This document shows, in pieces, positions 1 to 7,792 of a stretch of 33,517 nt of DNA. The translations under genes were made by a program, and so were the position numbers. The DNA is taken from contig CAJMLV010000030.1 in the NCBI GenBank assembly GCA_905214345.1, positions 1 to 33,517 on the forward strand, given 5' to 3'. The notes beneath the pieces are model-generated. The model did not search any database, had not been told where the DNA came from, and worked only from the letters and a program-made list of their open reading frames with translations. This DNA comes from an uncultured bacterium. Its GTDB lineage: Bacteria; Bacillota; Clostridia; Oscillospirales; Ruminococcaceae. Each line of letters starts with the position of its first letter. Positions within the stretch are counted from its first letter, which is position 1.

Positions 1-2
1 TG

Positions 3-542
3 GAAGATGAATACATCCGTGCCGCCCCGGGCCTGACCGGCTTCACCAAGTGCGGCGGCAACTACGCTGCCTCCATCAAGGCCGGCGAACTGGCCGCCCA
101 GAAGGGCTTCAGCCAGGTTCTGTGGCTGGATGGCGTGGAAAAGAAGTATGTGGAAGAAGTCGGTTCCATGAACATCATGTTCAAGATCGACGGCAAGATC
201 TACACCGCTGCCTGCACCGGCACCGTCCTGCCCGGCGTCACCCGCCGCTCCATCATCGAACTGCTGAAGGATTGGGGCTATGAGGTCGTCGAGGGCAAGC
301 TGGCCATTGCCGACGTGATGAAGGCTTCCGAGGAAGGTAAGCTGGAAGAAGTGTTCGGCACCGGCACCGCCGCTGTGGTCAGCCCCGTCAAGGAGCTGGA
401 TTGGGAAGGCAAGACCGCCCTTATCGGCGACGGCAAGATCGGTCCTCTGACCCAGAAACTGTACGATACGCTCACCGGCATCCAGTGGGGCAAGCTGCCC
501 GACACCAAGGGCTGGACCGTCAAAGTGGAACCCAAATTTTGA
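3..542 (+). CDS. ilvE: Branched-chain amino acid aminotransferase, C-terminal part (truncated by window edge)
   Basis: This is a PLP-dependent class IV aminotransferase that makes or degrades leucine, isoleucine and valine by exchanging amino groups with 2-oxoglutarate and glutamate. Only the last 179 residues are present, because the reading frame is already open at the window start. The visible part has GLTGFTKCGGNYAAS, LWLDG, the SMNIMF stretch and TGTVLPGVTRRS, all typical of the cofactor-phosphate-binding half of the IlvE family (larger, animal and fungal-like subgroup). FGTGTAAVVSPV is the late loop of the same fold. The gene ends with TGA at 540-542 and a hairpin terminator follows about 45 bases later, so it is transcriptionally separate from the next operon. 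The catalytic lysine lies upstream of the window and cannot be checked. Confidence 0.93.
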   Translation, partial: EDEYIRAAPGLTGFTKCGGNYAASIKAGELAAQKGFSQVLWLDGVEKKYVEEVGSMNIMFKIDGKIYTAACTGTVLPGVTRRSIIELLKDWGYEVVEGKLAIADVMKASEEGKLEEVFGTGTAAVVSPVKELDWEGKTALIGDGKIGPLTQKLYDTLTGIQWGKLPDTKGWTVKVEPKF

Positions 543-587
543 TGGGCAAGACAGTTCCATCAAACTTTTACAACTGAAAACAGTTTG

Positions 588-630
588 AAAAAAGTGCGGG
601 CTTACGATGAAAAGTGGACCTGCACTTTTT
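588..630 (+). terminator. Rho-independent terminator after ilvE
   Basis: The arms AAAAAGTGC (589-597) and GCACTTTTT (622-630) are complementary, with GG/CC pairs extending inward, and the right arm ends in a T-run. A smaller hairpin, AACTG (572-576) with CAGTT (581-585), lies just before it. Confidence 0.8.
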
Positions 631-689
631 GATTGGTCCAAGAAAAGGCCCCTCTTTGCCATTTCTTTACCGGTTTCGTCCCTGAAACG

Positions 690-698
690 TGCTATAAT
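690..698 (+). promoter_or_regulatory. Extended -10 promoter of the Dlt-like cassette
   Basis: TGCTATAAT is a consensus -10 (TATAAT, 693-698) with the TGn extension. No good -35 lies at 16-18 bases; TTTACC at 666-671 is 21 bases away. It sits 44 bases upstream of the first gene and downstream of the ilvE terminator. Confidence 0.7.
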
Positions 699-741
699 TA
701 ACAAGCATACCTAAAAATCGGGAAAGGAGGGAATCCCCCTC

Positions 742-2247
742 ATGCAACATATTCTGGAACTGCTGGACCGTACGGCGGACACCTGCCCTCGGTCGCCCAG
801 CTTCTGCGACGAGAACACAGTCTATACCTGGGCCGAAACCCGGAACGCGGTGTCGGCATTGGGCACAGCCCTGGCTGCCTTGCCGGGCGGTGTGCTGCGC
901 CGCCCGGTGGCGGTGTACATGGAACGGGGAGCCGATGCCCTCCATGCGATGCTGGGTGTGCTGGCGGCCGGCGGTTTTTATACCGTGCTGGATACCGCCC
1001 AGCCGCCGGAACGGGTCCGGGCTATTCTGGACCAGCTGGAACCGGCGGTGATTCTCACCGACGCCGGACACGGGGAAGCGGCCAGGGAACTGGCGGGCCC
1101 TGCACAGGTGGTGGATTTTGCCGCTGCAGCTGCTGCGGTCCCTGATGAGACGGTGCTGGCTGCCCTTCGTCAGCAGCTCATTGACACCGATCTGGCCTAT
1201 GTGCTGTTTACCTCCGGGTCCACCGGCCTGCCCAAGGGGGTGGCCGTCACCCACCGCAACGTGCTGGCATACAGCGAATGGGTGGTCTCTACCTTTGATT
1301 TCACCCCCGATACGGTACTGGGCAACCAGACGCCCTTCTATTTCTCCATGTCGGTCACCGATCTGTACGGGGCGCTGCGCAGCGGTGCCTGCATGCAGGT
1401 GCTGCCCCGGCGCCTGTTCAGCTTTCCGGTGCAGCTGCTGGAGTACCTCTGCCGGCGCGGGGTGAATACCCTCTACTGGGTGCCTTCGGCCCTGGGAATC
1501 GTGGCCAACTGGAAAGCCCTGGAATACACCGCAGCACCGGATCTGCACACCATCCTCTTTGCGGGAGAGGTCATGCCCACCGCCAAGCTGAATTACTGGC
1601 GGCAGCATTATCCCCATGCCCGTTTTGCCAATCTGTACGGCCCCACGGAAACCACCGACATCTGCGCTTACTATGAACTGGACCGGGATTTTCGGGACGA
1701 TGAGAGCCTGCCCATCGGCCGGGCCTGCCGCAACTGCGGCCTGCTGGTGCTGCAGGGGGACCACCCTGCAGCGCCGGGTGAGGAAGGGGAACTGTGCGTG
1801 CGGGGCAGCTTTGTGGCCGCCGGGTATTACCGGCAGCCAGAAAAGACCGCCCAGCGGTTTGTGCGCAACCCGGCACAGCTTGCCTATCCCGAAATCATCT
1901 ACCGCACCGGGGACCTGGTACGGACCAACGACAGGGGAGAGCTGGTCTATTGCGGACGCTTGGACAACCAGATCAAACACATGGGCTATCGCATTGAACT
2001 GGGCGAGATCGAGACGGCGGCCTTCGGCCAGGACAAGCTGGACGACTGTGCCTGCCTGTACGATGCTGCCCGGGACCAGTTGGTGCTGTTCTTCCAGGCC
2101 AAGAAAGATGTGACCGACGCTTTGCGGGAACGGCTGGCCCAGCGCCTGCCGCCTTACATGCAGCCCGCACAATACCGGCGTGTGCGGCAGATGCCCCACA
2201 ACGCCAACGGAAAGGTGGACCGCCGGGAACTGGCGGCTCTGCTGTGA
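742..2247 (+). CDS. DltA-like amino acid adenylating enzyme (carrier protein ligase)
   Basis: This is a 501-residue member of the acyl-adenylate superfamily. It should activate an amino or carboxylic acid with ATP and load it on the phosphopantetheine arm of the carrier protein encoded next. Core motifs are LFTSGSTGLPKG (residues 155-166, phosphate loop), YGPTETTD, YRTGDLV, GRLDNQIKHMGYRIELGE (hinge) and a C-terminal NGKVDRREL with the catalytic lysine at K491. The length and the LFAGEVMP stretch resemble DltA. DltA proteins usually have Cys where this one has A274, a position linked to D-alanine choice, so the substrate is uncertain. The ATG follows AAAGGAGG at 723-730, an 11-base gap partly folded into a hairpin. 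It is the first gene of a tight four-gene cassette, and the next start lies 20 bases after its stop. It may be a true D-Ala ligase or a related ligase; I do not assign a gene symbol. Confidence 0.82.
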   Translation: MQHILELLDRTADTCPRSPSFCDENTVYTWAETRNAVSALGTALAALPGGVLRRPVAVYMERGADALHAMLGVLAAGGFYTVLDTAQPPERVRAILDQLEPAVILTDAGHGEAARELAGPAQVVDFAAAAAAVPDETVLAALRQQLIDTDLAYVLFTSGSTGLPKGVAVTHRNVLAYSEWVVSTFDFTPDTVLGNQTPFYFSMSVTDLYGALRSGACMQVLPRRLFSFPVQLLEYLCRRGVNTLYWVPSALGIVANWKALEYTAAPDLHTILFAGEVMPTAKLNYWRQHYPHARFANLYGPTETTDICAYYELDRDFRDDESLPIGRACRNCGLLVLQGDHPAAPGEEGELCVRGSFVAAGYYRQPEKTAQRFVRNPAQLAYPEIIYRTGDLVRTNDRGELVYCGRLDNQIKHMGYRIELGEIETAAFGQDKLDDCACLYDAARDQLVLFFQAKKDVTDALRERLAQRLPPYMQPAQYRRVRQMPHNANGKVDRRELAALL

Positions 2248-2267
2248 GCACCGAAAGGAGATTTGCC

Positions 2268-2504
2268 ATGCATACCATTCAAGAAATCATTGACCTGATC
2301 CGGGAAATCAATCCCATGCTGAACCCCGAACCGGAAGAAGAACTGATCAAGAGCGGAAAACTGACCTCGGTGGATGTGATGTCCCTGGTGCTTGCTCTGA
2401 ACGGCAATTTTGACATCGAGATCACGCCGCTGGAACTGAAGGAGGAGAACTTCCGCACGCCTCAGGCAATCCTGGAGATGGTGGAGCGGCTGGAAGAGGA
2501 GTAA
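2268..2504 (+). CDS. Acyl carrier protein, DltC-like
   Basis: This is a 78-residue, acidic, helical carrier protein. The likely phosphopantetheine attachment site is Ser34 in KLTSVDVM, which aligns with the LLDSMATV type site of DltC, with Thr in place of the usual Asp before the Ser. It would take the activated acid from the upstream adenylating enzyme and pass it to the MBOAT protein at the membrane. The chosen start is the ATG at 2268, with GAAAGGAG seven bases upstream. The frame is open back to a GTG at 2244 that overlaps the previous stop, but that start has no ribosome site. The next gene begins 10 bases after the stop, fitting a single operon. The function is inferred from size, context and the Ser motif. 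Confidence 0.85.
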   Translation: MHTIQEIIDLIREINPMLNPEPEEELIKSGKLTSVDVMSLVLALNGNFDIEITPLELKEENFRTPQAILEMVERLEEE

Positions 2505-2514
2505 GAGGCGGTTT

Positions 2515-4083
2515 ATGTCTTACAATTCCTTTATTTACTTATTTGTTTTTTTGTCGGTGACCTGGCTGCTGTGGGCCCTGGCACCCCAGAAATGGCGTCC
2601 CGGCGTGCTGCTGGGGGCCAGTCTGGTGTTCTATTTCGCCAGCACCAAGCGGTATATCGTGTATATCCTGCTGGCGGCGCTGGTGGCCTGGGGTGTGGGA
2701 CTGCTGCTGGACCGGCTGGAAGAGCTGCAGGTCCAGACCAGGCCCGCCCTGCCCGCCGCCGAGCGGAAACCGTTCAAGAAGAAGGTCTCCGCCCTCAAAA
2801 AGATGACGGTCACCGGCGGTGTGGTCACTATGGCGGGAATTCTGCTTTTCGTCAAATACCTGCCTTTCGGTGCCCGGGTATTGTCCCAGCTGATGGAATC
2901 TCTGCCCGGTTCTCCGGTGCTTACGGTGCCCTCACTGGTGCAGCCTATGGGCCTGAGCTTTTTCACCCTCATGGCCATCAGCTATATGGTGGACGTGTAC
3001 AGGGGAACCTGCAAGGCCGCGGGACGGTACTGGCAGGTACTGCTGTTCCTTTGCTTCTGGCCCCATGTGGTGGAAGGTCCCTTCGACCGCTACGGCGCCT
3101 TGTCGACCTCGCTGCTGGACCCGCCCCGCCCGGCTTATCGGGACCTGACGTTCGGTATCCAGCGTATTGTCTGGGGCCTTTTCAAAAAAATGGTCATCGC
3201 CGACCGTGCCAACATGTATGTGAAGGCCGTCTTTGACGACTGGACCCAATACAGCGGTGCGGCCACCGCTTTGGGTGTGCTGCTCTATACGCTGCAGCTT
3301 TACGCCGAATTCTCCGGTTGCATGGATATTGTCTGCGGCTCAGCGGAACTGTTCGGTATCCACCCGGCGGAAAACTTCCGCCAGCCCTTCTTCTCCGCTT
3401 CGGTAGGGGAGTTCTGGCGCCGTTGGCACATTACCCTGGGCGCCTGGCTGAGGGAATATGTGTTCCAGCCCCTCATCCTCAGCAAACCCATGCAGGCGTT
3501 TACCCGTTTCTGCCGGGAAAAGGTCAGCCCCACCGCCGCCCGTCAGTGGCCTGTGTGGGCCGGGCTGGGCATCACCTGGGCCCTTATCGGCCTGTGGCAC
3601 GGGGCAGGGTGGCTGTACCTGCTGTACGGCCTGTACTACTTTGCCCTGCAGTGGCTGGGTGAACTGGCGGAACCCGCGCTGGTCCGCCTTGCACCCGGTC
3701 TGCCTGCCTGGCGCAAGACTTGCCCGTACCGGGTGTTCCAGGTGCTGCGCACCTTTGTGCTGGTGAACTTCGGCATGCTGCTGTTCCGTGCCAACGGCGT
3801 GCGCGCCGCCCTGGATATGCTTCGCCGTCTCACCGTTCCCTATGAGGGTTCCCTGCTCATCAAGCTGGACGCCCGGGATATGGCGGTGCTGGCAGCGGGG
3901 GCGCTGATTCTGTTTGCGGTGGACTGGCTGCACCATCGCGGCCACCGGCTGCGGGCCGAGCTTTCCGTCCGTCCGCTGCCCATGCGCTGGGCTGTGTACA
4001 TCGGCGCGGTGCTGGCCGTGATGATCTTCGGCGCTTACGGCGACAACTATGACCCGGCCGCTTTTATCTACGCGCAATTCTAA
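2515..4083 (+). CDS. MBOAT-family membrane acyltransferase (DltB/AlgI-like)
   Basis: This is a 522-residue polytopic membrane protein with a hydrophobic start and many transmembrane segments. MBOAT signatures are HVVEGPFDRYGAL, FWRRWHITLGAWLREYVFQP (with H305) and GLWHGAGWLYLLYG, whose H362 matches the invariant MBOAT histidine. DltB and AlgI proteins of this type take an acyl group from a carrier on the cytoplasmic side and hand it across the membrane to a surface polymer. Its place between an adenylating enzyme plus carrier protein and an SGNH protein supports a DltB-like role. It starts 10 bases after the carrier gene, with a GGAGTAAGAGGCGG ribosome region. Whether the acceptor is teichoic acid, lipoteichoic acid or another glycan cannot be read from the sequence. 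Confidence 0.9.
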   Translation: MSYNSFIYLFVFLSVTWLLWALAPQKWRPGVLLGASLVFYFASTKRYIVYILLAALVAWGVGLLLDRLEELQVQTRPALPAAERKPFKKKVSALKKMTVTGGVVTMAGILLFVKYLPFGARVLSQLMESLPGSPVLTVPSLVQPMGLSFFTLMAISYMVDVYRGTCKAAGRYWQVLLFLCFWPHVVEGPFDRYGALSTSLLDPPRPAYRDLTFGIQRIVWGLFKKMVIADRANMYVKAVFDDWTQYSGAATALGVLLYTLQLYAEFSGCMDIVCGSAELFGIHPAENFRQPFFSASVGEFWRRWHITLGAWLREYVFQPLILSKPMQAFTRFCREKVSPTAARQWPVWAGLGITWALIGLWHGAGWLYLLYGLYYFALQWLGELAEPALVRLAPGLPAWRKTCPYRVFQVLRTFVLVNFGMLLFRANGVRAALDMLRRLTVPYEGSLLIKLDARDMAVLAAGALILFAVDWLHHRGHRLRAELSVRPLPMRWAVYIGAVLAVMIFGAYGDNYDPAAFIYAQF

Positions 4084-4092
4084 GGGAGTATT

Positions 4093-5109
4093 ATGAGATC
4101 CTGCATCAAACGCATCCTCCACGTCACCGCCTTTCTGCTGGTGCTGTCGATGGCGGTGTTTCTGGCGGGGCATTATCTGATGCCCCACTCCAACCGCTAT
4201 CTGTCCGGCTATACGGCGGGCGGTATTCTGGGGGAAGATTTCGACACCATTGACGTGCTGGTCATGGGGGATTCCAACGCTGCTCAGGGCATATCCCCCA
4301 TGCAGTGGTATTGCGATAATGGCATCACCGGCTATACCTATGCGTCCGGCTGGCTGTCCGTGTATAACATTTACTATCGTCTGCGCTCCATCTATGAGGA
4401 GCAGACTCCCAAAGTGGTGGTGCTGTGCACCGACGTGGTGTACAGCCGCATGGGGGACGAAACCGAACTCCAGGCAGCCATCGGCGACATCACCGATGAG
4501 CTGATCCCGCTGGTGCGCTTCCATGACAACTGGAAGGACCTGACCCTGGACAACCTCTTTGAGGAGCACGATTACAGCTGGCGGGACACCAACAAAGGGT
4601 TTACCCCCATCACCGACGTGGGCAGCAGCCTGCGGGGGGATTATATGTATGACGACGGCAGCCGGGAACCCATTCCTTTCCTGGTGCGGCTGTACCTGGA
4701 ACGCATCGTGACCCTGTGCGAGGAACATGACAGCGAACTGCTGCTCATCACGGTACCGGCGTCCTCCAGCTGGAACCTGGCCCGGCATAACGGTGTGCAG
4801 GGCTTTGCCGACGAGTACGGTCTGACCTATCTGGATTACAACATGGCGGATCTGAACCCCGGCATCGACTGGCGCACCGATACCCCGGACGGCGGTTCCC
4901 ACCTGAATGTGCTGGGCGCCCAAAAGCTGACCGGGGCGCTGGGCACCTACCTGATGGAAAACTATGATCTGGAAGATCACCGCGGGCAGCCCGGCTTTGA
5001 AAGCTGGGACAAGGACGCTGTCACCTACACCGAGACCATCACCGAAGCCGCAGCCCGCAATCAGGAGGCGGCGGACTATCAGATTTCGGTGCTGGAAGGC
5101 AACGGCTGA
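4093..5109 (+). CDS. SGNH-fold extracytoplasmic protein, DltD-like partner of the MBOAT cassette
   Basis: This is a 338-residue protein with one N-terminal membrane anchor (about residues 8-28) and an outside domain. VLVMGDSNAAQG holds the probable nucleophile Ser61 of block I. DGGSHLNVLGA near residues 266-276 holds a D266/H270 pair in the position of the SGNH catalytic Asp-His. DltD and AlgX/AlgJ-type proteins with this fold accompany MBOAT proteins and help transfer or edit the ester. It is shorter than the DltD proteins I know (about 400 residues), so I call it DltD-like only. It starts nine bases after the MBOAT stop, behind AAGGGAG. It is the last gene of the cassette; the next gene is on the other strand. 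Confidence 0.78.
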   Translation: MRSCIKRILHVTAFLLVLSMAVFLAGHYLMPHSNRYLSGYTAGGILGEDFDTIDVLVMGDSNAAQGISPMQWYCDNGITGYTYASGWLSVYNIYYRLRSIYEEQTPKVVVLCTDVVYSRMGDETELQAAIGDITDELIPLVRFHDNWKDLTLDNLFEEHDYSWRDTNKGFTPITDVGSSLRGDYMYDDGSREPIPFLVRLYLERIVTLCEEHDSELLLITVPASSSWNLARHNGVQGFADEYGLTYLDYNMADLNPGIDWRTDTPDGGSHLNVLGAQKLTGALGTYLMENYDLEDHRGQPGFESWDKDAVTYTETITEAAARNQEAADYQISVLEGNG

Positions 5110-5139
5110 TTTTCCGGCAGTTTTCTTTTCGCTGCCCTC

Positions 5140-5168
5140 TTGTATAGCGGCAGCAGATGCGCTATAAT
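5140..5168 (+). promoter_or_regulatory. Promoter facing a structured non-coding region
   Basis: TTGTAT (5140-5145), a 17-base spacer and a perfect TATAAT (5163-5168) are present. The expected start is near 5175. No credible gene follows on this strand; two hairpins do. Confidence 0.6.
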
Positions 5169-5174
5169 ACAAAA

Positions 5175-5330
5175 AGAAGCAAAGACGCTTTGAGCTGTAA
5201 AGCCCAAACTATCTTTGCTTTTTTGTTTTTTATAGGGAATAAGAAGAAAACCAGAGCGCCCCGGGGCTCCGCAAACTCAGAGGGGTGGGTTTTGCCGGCG
5301 GGGCTGTGCAAACGGGACGCTCTGTTTTTC
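5175..5330 (+). ncRNA. Candidate small structured RNA, or tandem terminators between convergent genes
   Basis: The 272-base gap between the SGNH gene and the opposite-strand C39-like gene holds no convincing gene. From the predicted start near 5175 there is a hairpin, AGCAAAGA (5178-5185) with TCTTTGCT (5212-5219), with an inner GCTTT/AAAGC stem and then two T-runs (5219-5231). A second stem, CAGAGCG (5252-5258) with CGCTCTG (5318-5324), encloses about 59 bases and is followed by TTTTT. Within that loop, GGGGCTCCGCAAAC (5263-5276) and GGGGCTGTGCAAAC (5300-5313) are near-identical direct repeats. Flanking A- and T-runs would also let the second stem work as a terminator on the minus strand. 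It is either a short RNA with its own promoter or just convergent-gene terminators; no known RNA family was recognised. Confidence 0.45.
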
Positions 5331-5381
5331 TCCTTCTTCACAGGCGGGGCGAAGGCTGAACGCTCCGCCTGAATTTTTTTG

Positions 5382-6779
5382 TCAGACCATCACATCGCCC
5401 ACCAGCATCCGGCCGGAAGGATCGATGGCATATACCGTATACTTGGTAGGCGGTTCCTGGGGGTCGGAACGGGTGCCCAGGTGGATTCCGCCGTCCACCG
5501 GCCGTGTGAAATGCAGGGTGCGATGGGCTGTGGTGGCGTGGGGGCGCTCGTCCGGAATGGACCAGGCCAGCACACCCACCGGTGTTTTGTGGGGGAACAG
5601 TTTCACGCCCTCGTCCTCGCTGCCGCTCCGGGCAGCAGGGGCTTCCTCCGGTGCGGGGCCGCAGAAATCATCCGGCAGGGGATGGGGCGCACCGCCCAGA
5701 TACATCTGGTACAGGCCCTCGGCACTGCCCCGCTCGTGGCGCAGCCATACCGACGACCGTTCGGGGCATCCTTCCGGCAGAACTTTCTGCCGGGGACGCA
5801 TGCACAGGGCCAGGTTGTTCCAGGCCACCAGGAAATCGTCCAGCGGCATCTGGGTTTCGGTGTCAAAATCCTTCAGACCCGCCCAGGGATCGATGAGCAG
5901 AGCACAGGGGAAACCGTCCATGTTGGAAAATCCCCGCAGGGCCGCATACCGCACCGGCGGCATGCCGGCTTCCACTTCGGCATAGGGACGGTTCAGGGCC
6001 ACCACCACACCATATCCGGCCCGTACTTCCGACCGCAGCAGCGCCAGATCGGCCCAGCAGGCCCAGGCAGGAAACCCCCAGCACCCGGCAGCCGCGGCGG
6101 CAAAGCTCAGGTTGCGGGGATCGTGTTCCGGCTGGAAATCCCGCATGGCCAGGGCGAACTCTTCGGGCAGAATATCGGCGCCCCAGCGGTTGGTCAGGCT
6201 GGTCAGGCAGACCGCCAGATCCATCACGTTGTGCAGAGCCGGGGCGCGGGGCGCCACCGCATAGGGCATCAGGTTCAGTTTGGCGTTTACCGGCCGTCCG
6301 CCGGCGGGGATCACATCCACCGCGTGGACGCTCACGCCCAGAAGGCTTACGGAGGGCGTCTTTTTTTCGTCTTTGGTATACAGATAAATGCGCAGCTGTA
6401 CCTGGGTGCCCATCTTGGAGTCCAGGGCCAGATGATCGGGGGAAAGAACCAGCGCCCCCCGGGCCATGGGCTTGGCACCTTCCCGGTCCAGATAGGGGCT
6501 CCAGCGGCCGAAGCTCGACCAGGCTGTCCAGTTGCCGTCCACCAGTACCCGGGCCTGGGCTTCCACGGCGGTATCCGGCGGGGTCCCGGCATTCCAGCTC
6601 ACCCGCACCGCGTCAAAGGCGGGCAGAGTGATGGCCGGGCTGGTGTAGCAGCCGTAAGGCACATGACCGCCCTGGACAATGTCCAGCAGAATGCGCCCAT
6701 TGGCCACGGTTACGTTGTCCAGTTCTCCGCGCATGAACATCTCGGTGTCCTGCAGAAGAAAGGTGTTCTTGCTATCCAT
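5382..6779 (-). CDS. C39-peptidase-like protein with apparent loss of catalytic residues
   Basis: This 465-residue protein has no signal peptide. Residues 1-155 look like the beta-rich N-terminal domain of the large C39-like family: YTSPAITLPAFDAVRVSWNA, then a TxVEAQARV and GNWTAWSSFGRWS pattern. Residues 165-300 follow the papain-like core, with GFPAW, VVVAL, LRGF and IDP in order. Counting back from the NRWG end of the first core helix, the position normally held by the catalytic Cys of a CSPTS motif is D187 in NVMDLAV. The usual GHLLV histidine region reads PPVRYAALRGF (R277/Y278); only the Asp of the NDP motif remains, as D297. It is therefore probably a non-catalytic relative. The chosen start is ATG at 6779; a TTG sits one codon earlier. 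It lies 15 bases downstream of the membrane protein gene, in the same operon. Confidence 0.6.
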   Translation of the reverse strand: MDSKNTFLLQDTEMFMRGELDNVTVANGRILLDIVQGGHVPYGCYTSPAITLPAFDAVRVSWNAGTPPDTAVEAQARVLVDGNWTAWSSFGRWSPYLDREGAKPMARGALVLSPDHLALDSKMGTQVQLRIYLYTKDEKKTPSVSLLGVSVHAVDVIPAGGRPVNAKLNLMPYAVAPRAPALHNVMDLAVCLTSLTNRWGADILPEEFALAMRDFQPEHDPRNLSFAAAAAGCWGFPAWACWADLALLRSEVRAGYGVVVALNRPYAEVEAGMPPVRYAALRGFSNMDGFPCALLIDPWAGLKDFDTETQMPLDDFLVAWNNLALCMRPRQKVLPEGCPERSSVWLRHERGSAEGLYQMYLGGAPHPLPDDFCGPAPEEAPAARSGSEDEGVKLFPHKTPVGVLAWSIPDERPHATTAHRTLHFTRPVDGGIHLGTRSDPQEPPTKYTVYAIDPSGRMLVGDVMV

Positions 6780-6794
6780 CAAAGCCTCACCGCC

Positions 6795-7628
6795 TTACAT
6801 TTTGTCTTGTGCGTCCCGCTTTGCCATGATGTCCGCCAGCTCGGCGTCCCGCCGCTGCCGGATGGTGGATTCCAGATCAAAAGCGCGGTCCAGCCCCGGG
6901 TACAGAATCTGCAGGGCGATGACCACCGGCAGCCAGAATCCGGTCACCAGCAGAACCGGCAGGGTATAGGGCATATACATCAGAACCGGCACCCAGTAAA
7001 TGCACTGGACCAGAGTGGCGGCCAGCGTGCGGGGGAAAAATCCCAGGAAAAACAGGGCACCGTTGCGCAGCAGCCGGGACAAGGGCAGGCTGACCAGCAC
7101 CAGCTGGGCAAATACATAGGTGAAAAAGCCCACGATCACCGCGCCGCCCACGATCATACACACCCACACACTGGTGGGAACGTTTTCCATGTTGGGCAGT
7201 GCCATCAGAACCCAGCACCACAGCCCCAGCACCGCGCCAGACAAAGCACCGGGCACCAGGGAATCCCGCCAGTTCTGTTTCCAGGCGTTGCGGTAGGTGT
7301 GCCACCAGTATCCGGGTTCATCCCGCAGGGCGCGCAGCACCGTGTCCATCATACCGCACAAAAAAGGCGCGGCAATCAGACCACCCACGGCGCCGCCCAG
7401 CACGCTGATCCATACGGCGCCGGCCAGAATACCGAACATCACCGCAAGGAACGCAGGCACAAACCCCAGGCAGCACAGCAAGCTGGCTTTATAGAAGGAC
7501 CACAGATCCCGCCCCATCAGCTCAAAAAAGCGGGCGACACCGACCTTGCGGGGCGTGCCCTGCCCGGCGGGGCGGGTGTCGTCGTCGGTCAGAGCGGCGG
7601 TCTGCGGTGTCTTTTCGTTGTCAGTCAT
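6795..7628 (-). CDS. Six-helix membrane protein, possibly YesL/DUF624-related
   Basis: This is a 277-residue protein with a polar N-terminal tail of about 30 residues, about six hydrophobic helices and a charged C-terminal tail rich in Arg, Asp and Lys. Segments such as DLWSFYKASLLCCLGFVP, APFLCGMMDTVLRALRDEPG and WKQNWRDSL resemble the general layout of YesL-type (DUF624) membrane proteins found with sugar-uptake or cell-envelope genes. That match is by eye and weak. The ATG at 7628 follows GGGGGAAACACC on the minus strand, and a good promoter lies about 40 bases upstream. It is cotranscribed with the C39-like gene, so the two may work together at the membrane. No catalytic motif was seen and the function is unknown. 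Confidence 0.7.
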   Translation of the reverse strand: MTDNEKTPQTAALTDDDTRPAGQGTPRKVGVARFFELMGRDLWSFYKASLLCCLGFVPAFLAVMFGILAGAVWISVLGGAVGGLIAAPFLCGMMDTVLRALRDEPGYWWHTYRNAWKQNWRDSLVPGALSGAVLGLWCWVLMALPNMENVPTSVWVCMIVGGAVIVGFFTYVFAQLVLVSLPLSRLLRNGALFFLGFFPRTLAATLVQCIYWVPVLMYMPYTLPVLLVTGFWLPVVIALQILYPGLDRAFDLESTIRQRRDAELADIMAKRDAQDKM

Positions 7629-7666
7629 GGTGTTTCCCCCATCTATGGATATAATAATACATTTTC

Positions 7667-7695
7667 ATCATACCCTTTTTTGTCGGTGCGTGCAA
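7667..7695 (-). promoter_or_regulatory. Promoter of the minus-strand pair
   Basis: On the minus strand, TTGCAC (7695-7690), a 17-base spacer and TATGAT (7672-7667) lie upstream of the ATG at 7628. Confidence 0.72.
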
Positions 7696-7746
7696 GGCGA
7701 GTGCGAAAAATGGTCAGAATAATTTTACAAATTCCACACTCTTTTG

Positions 7747-7755
7747 TGTTACAAT
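7747..7755 (+). promoter_or_regulatory. Extended -10 promoter for the divergent plus-strand gene
   Basis: TGTTACAAT is a -10 box (TACAAT, 7750-7755) with a TGn extension, 38 bases before the ATG at 7793. No clear -35 lies at the usual distance. It diverges from the minus-strand promoter at 7667-7695. Confidence 0.5.
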
Positions 7756-7792
7756 CTCCTAAGAATACAGTTTGGAAAGGGGAATTCCGCCC

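Noticed and set aside
7721..7755. TTTACA at 7724-7729 as a -35 for TACAAT at 7750
   Set aside because: The 20-base spacer is too long; only the extended -10 was kept.
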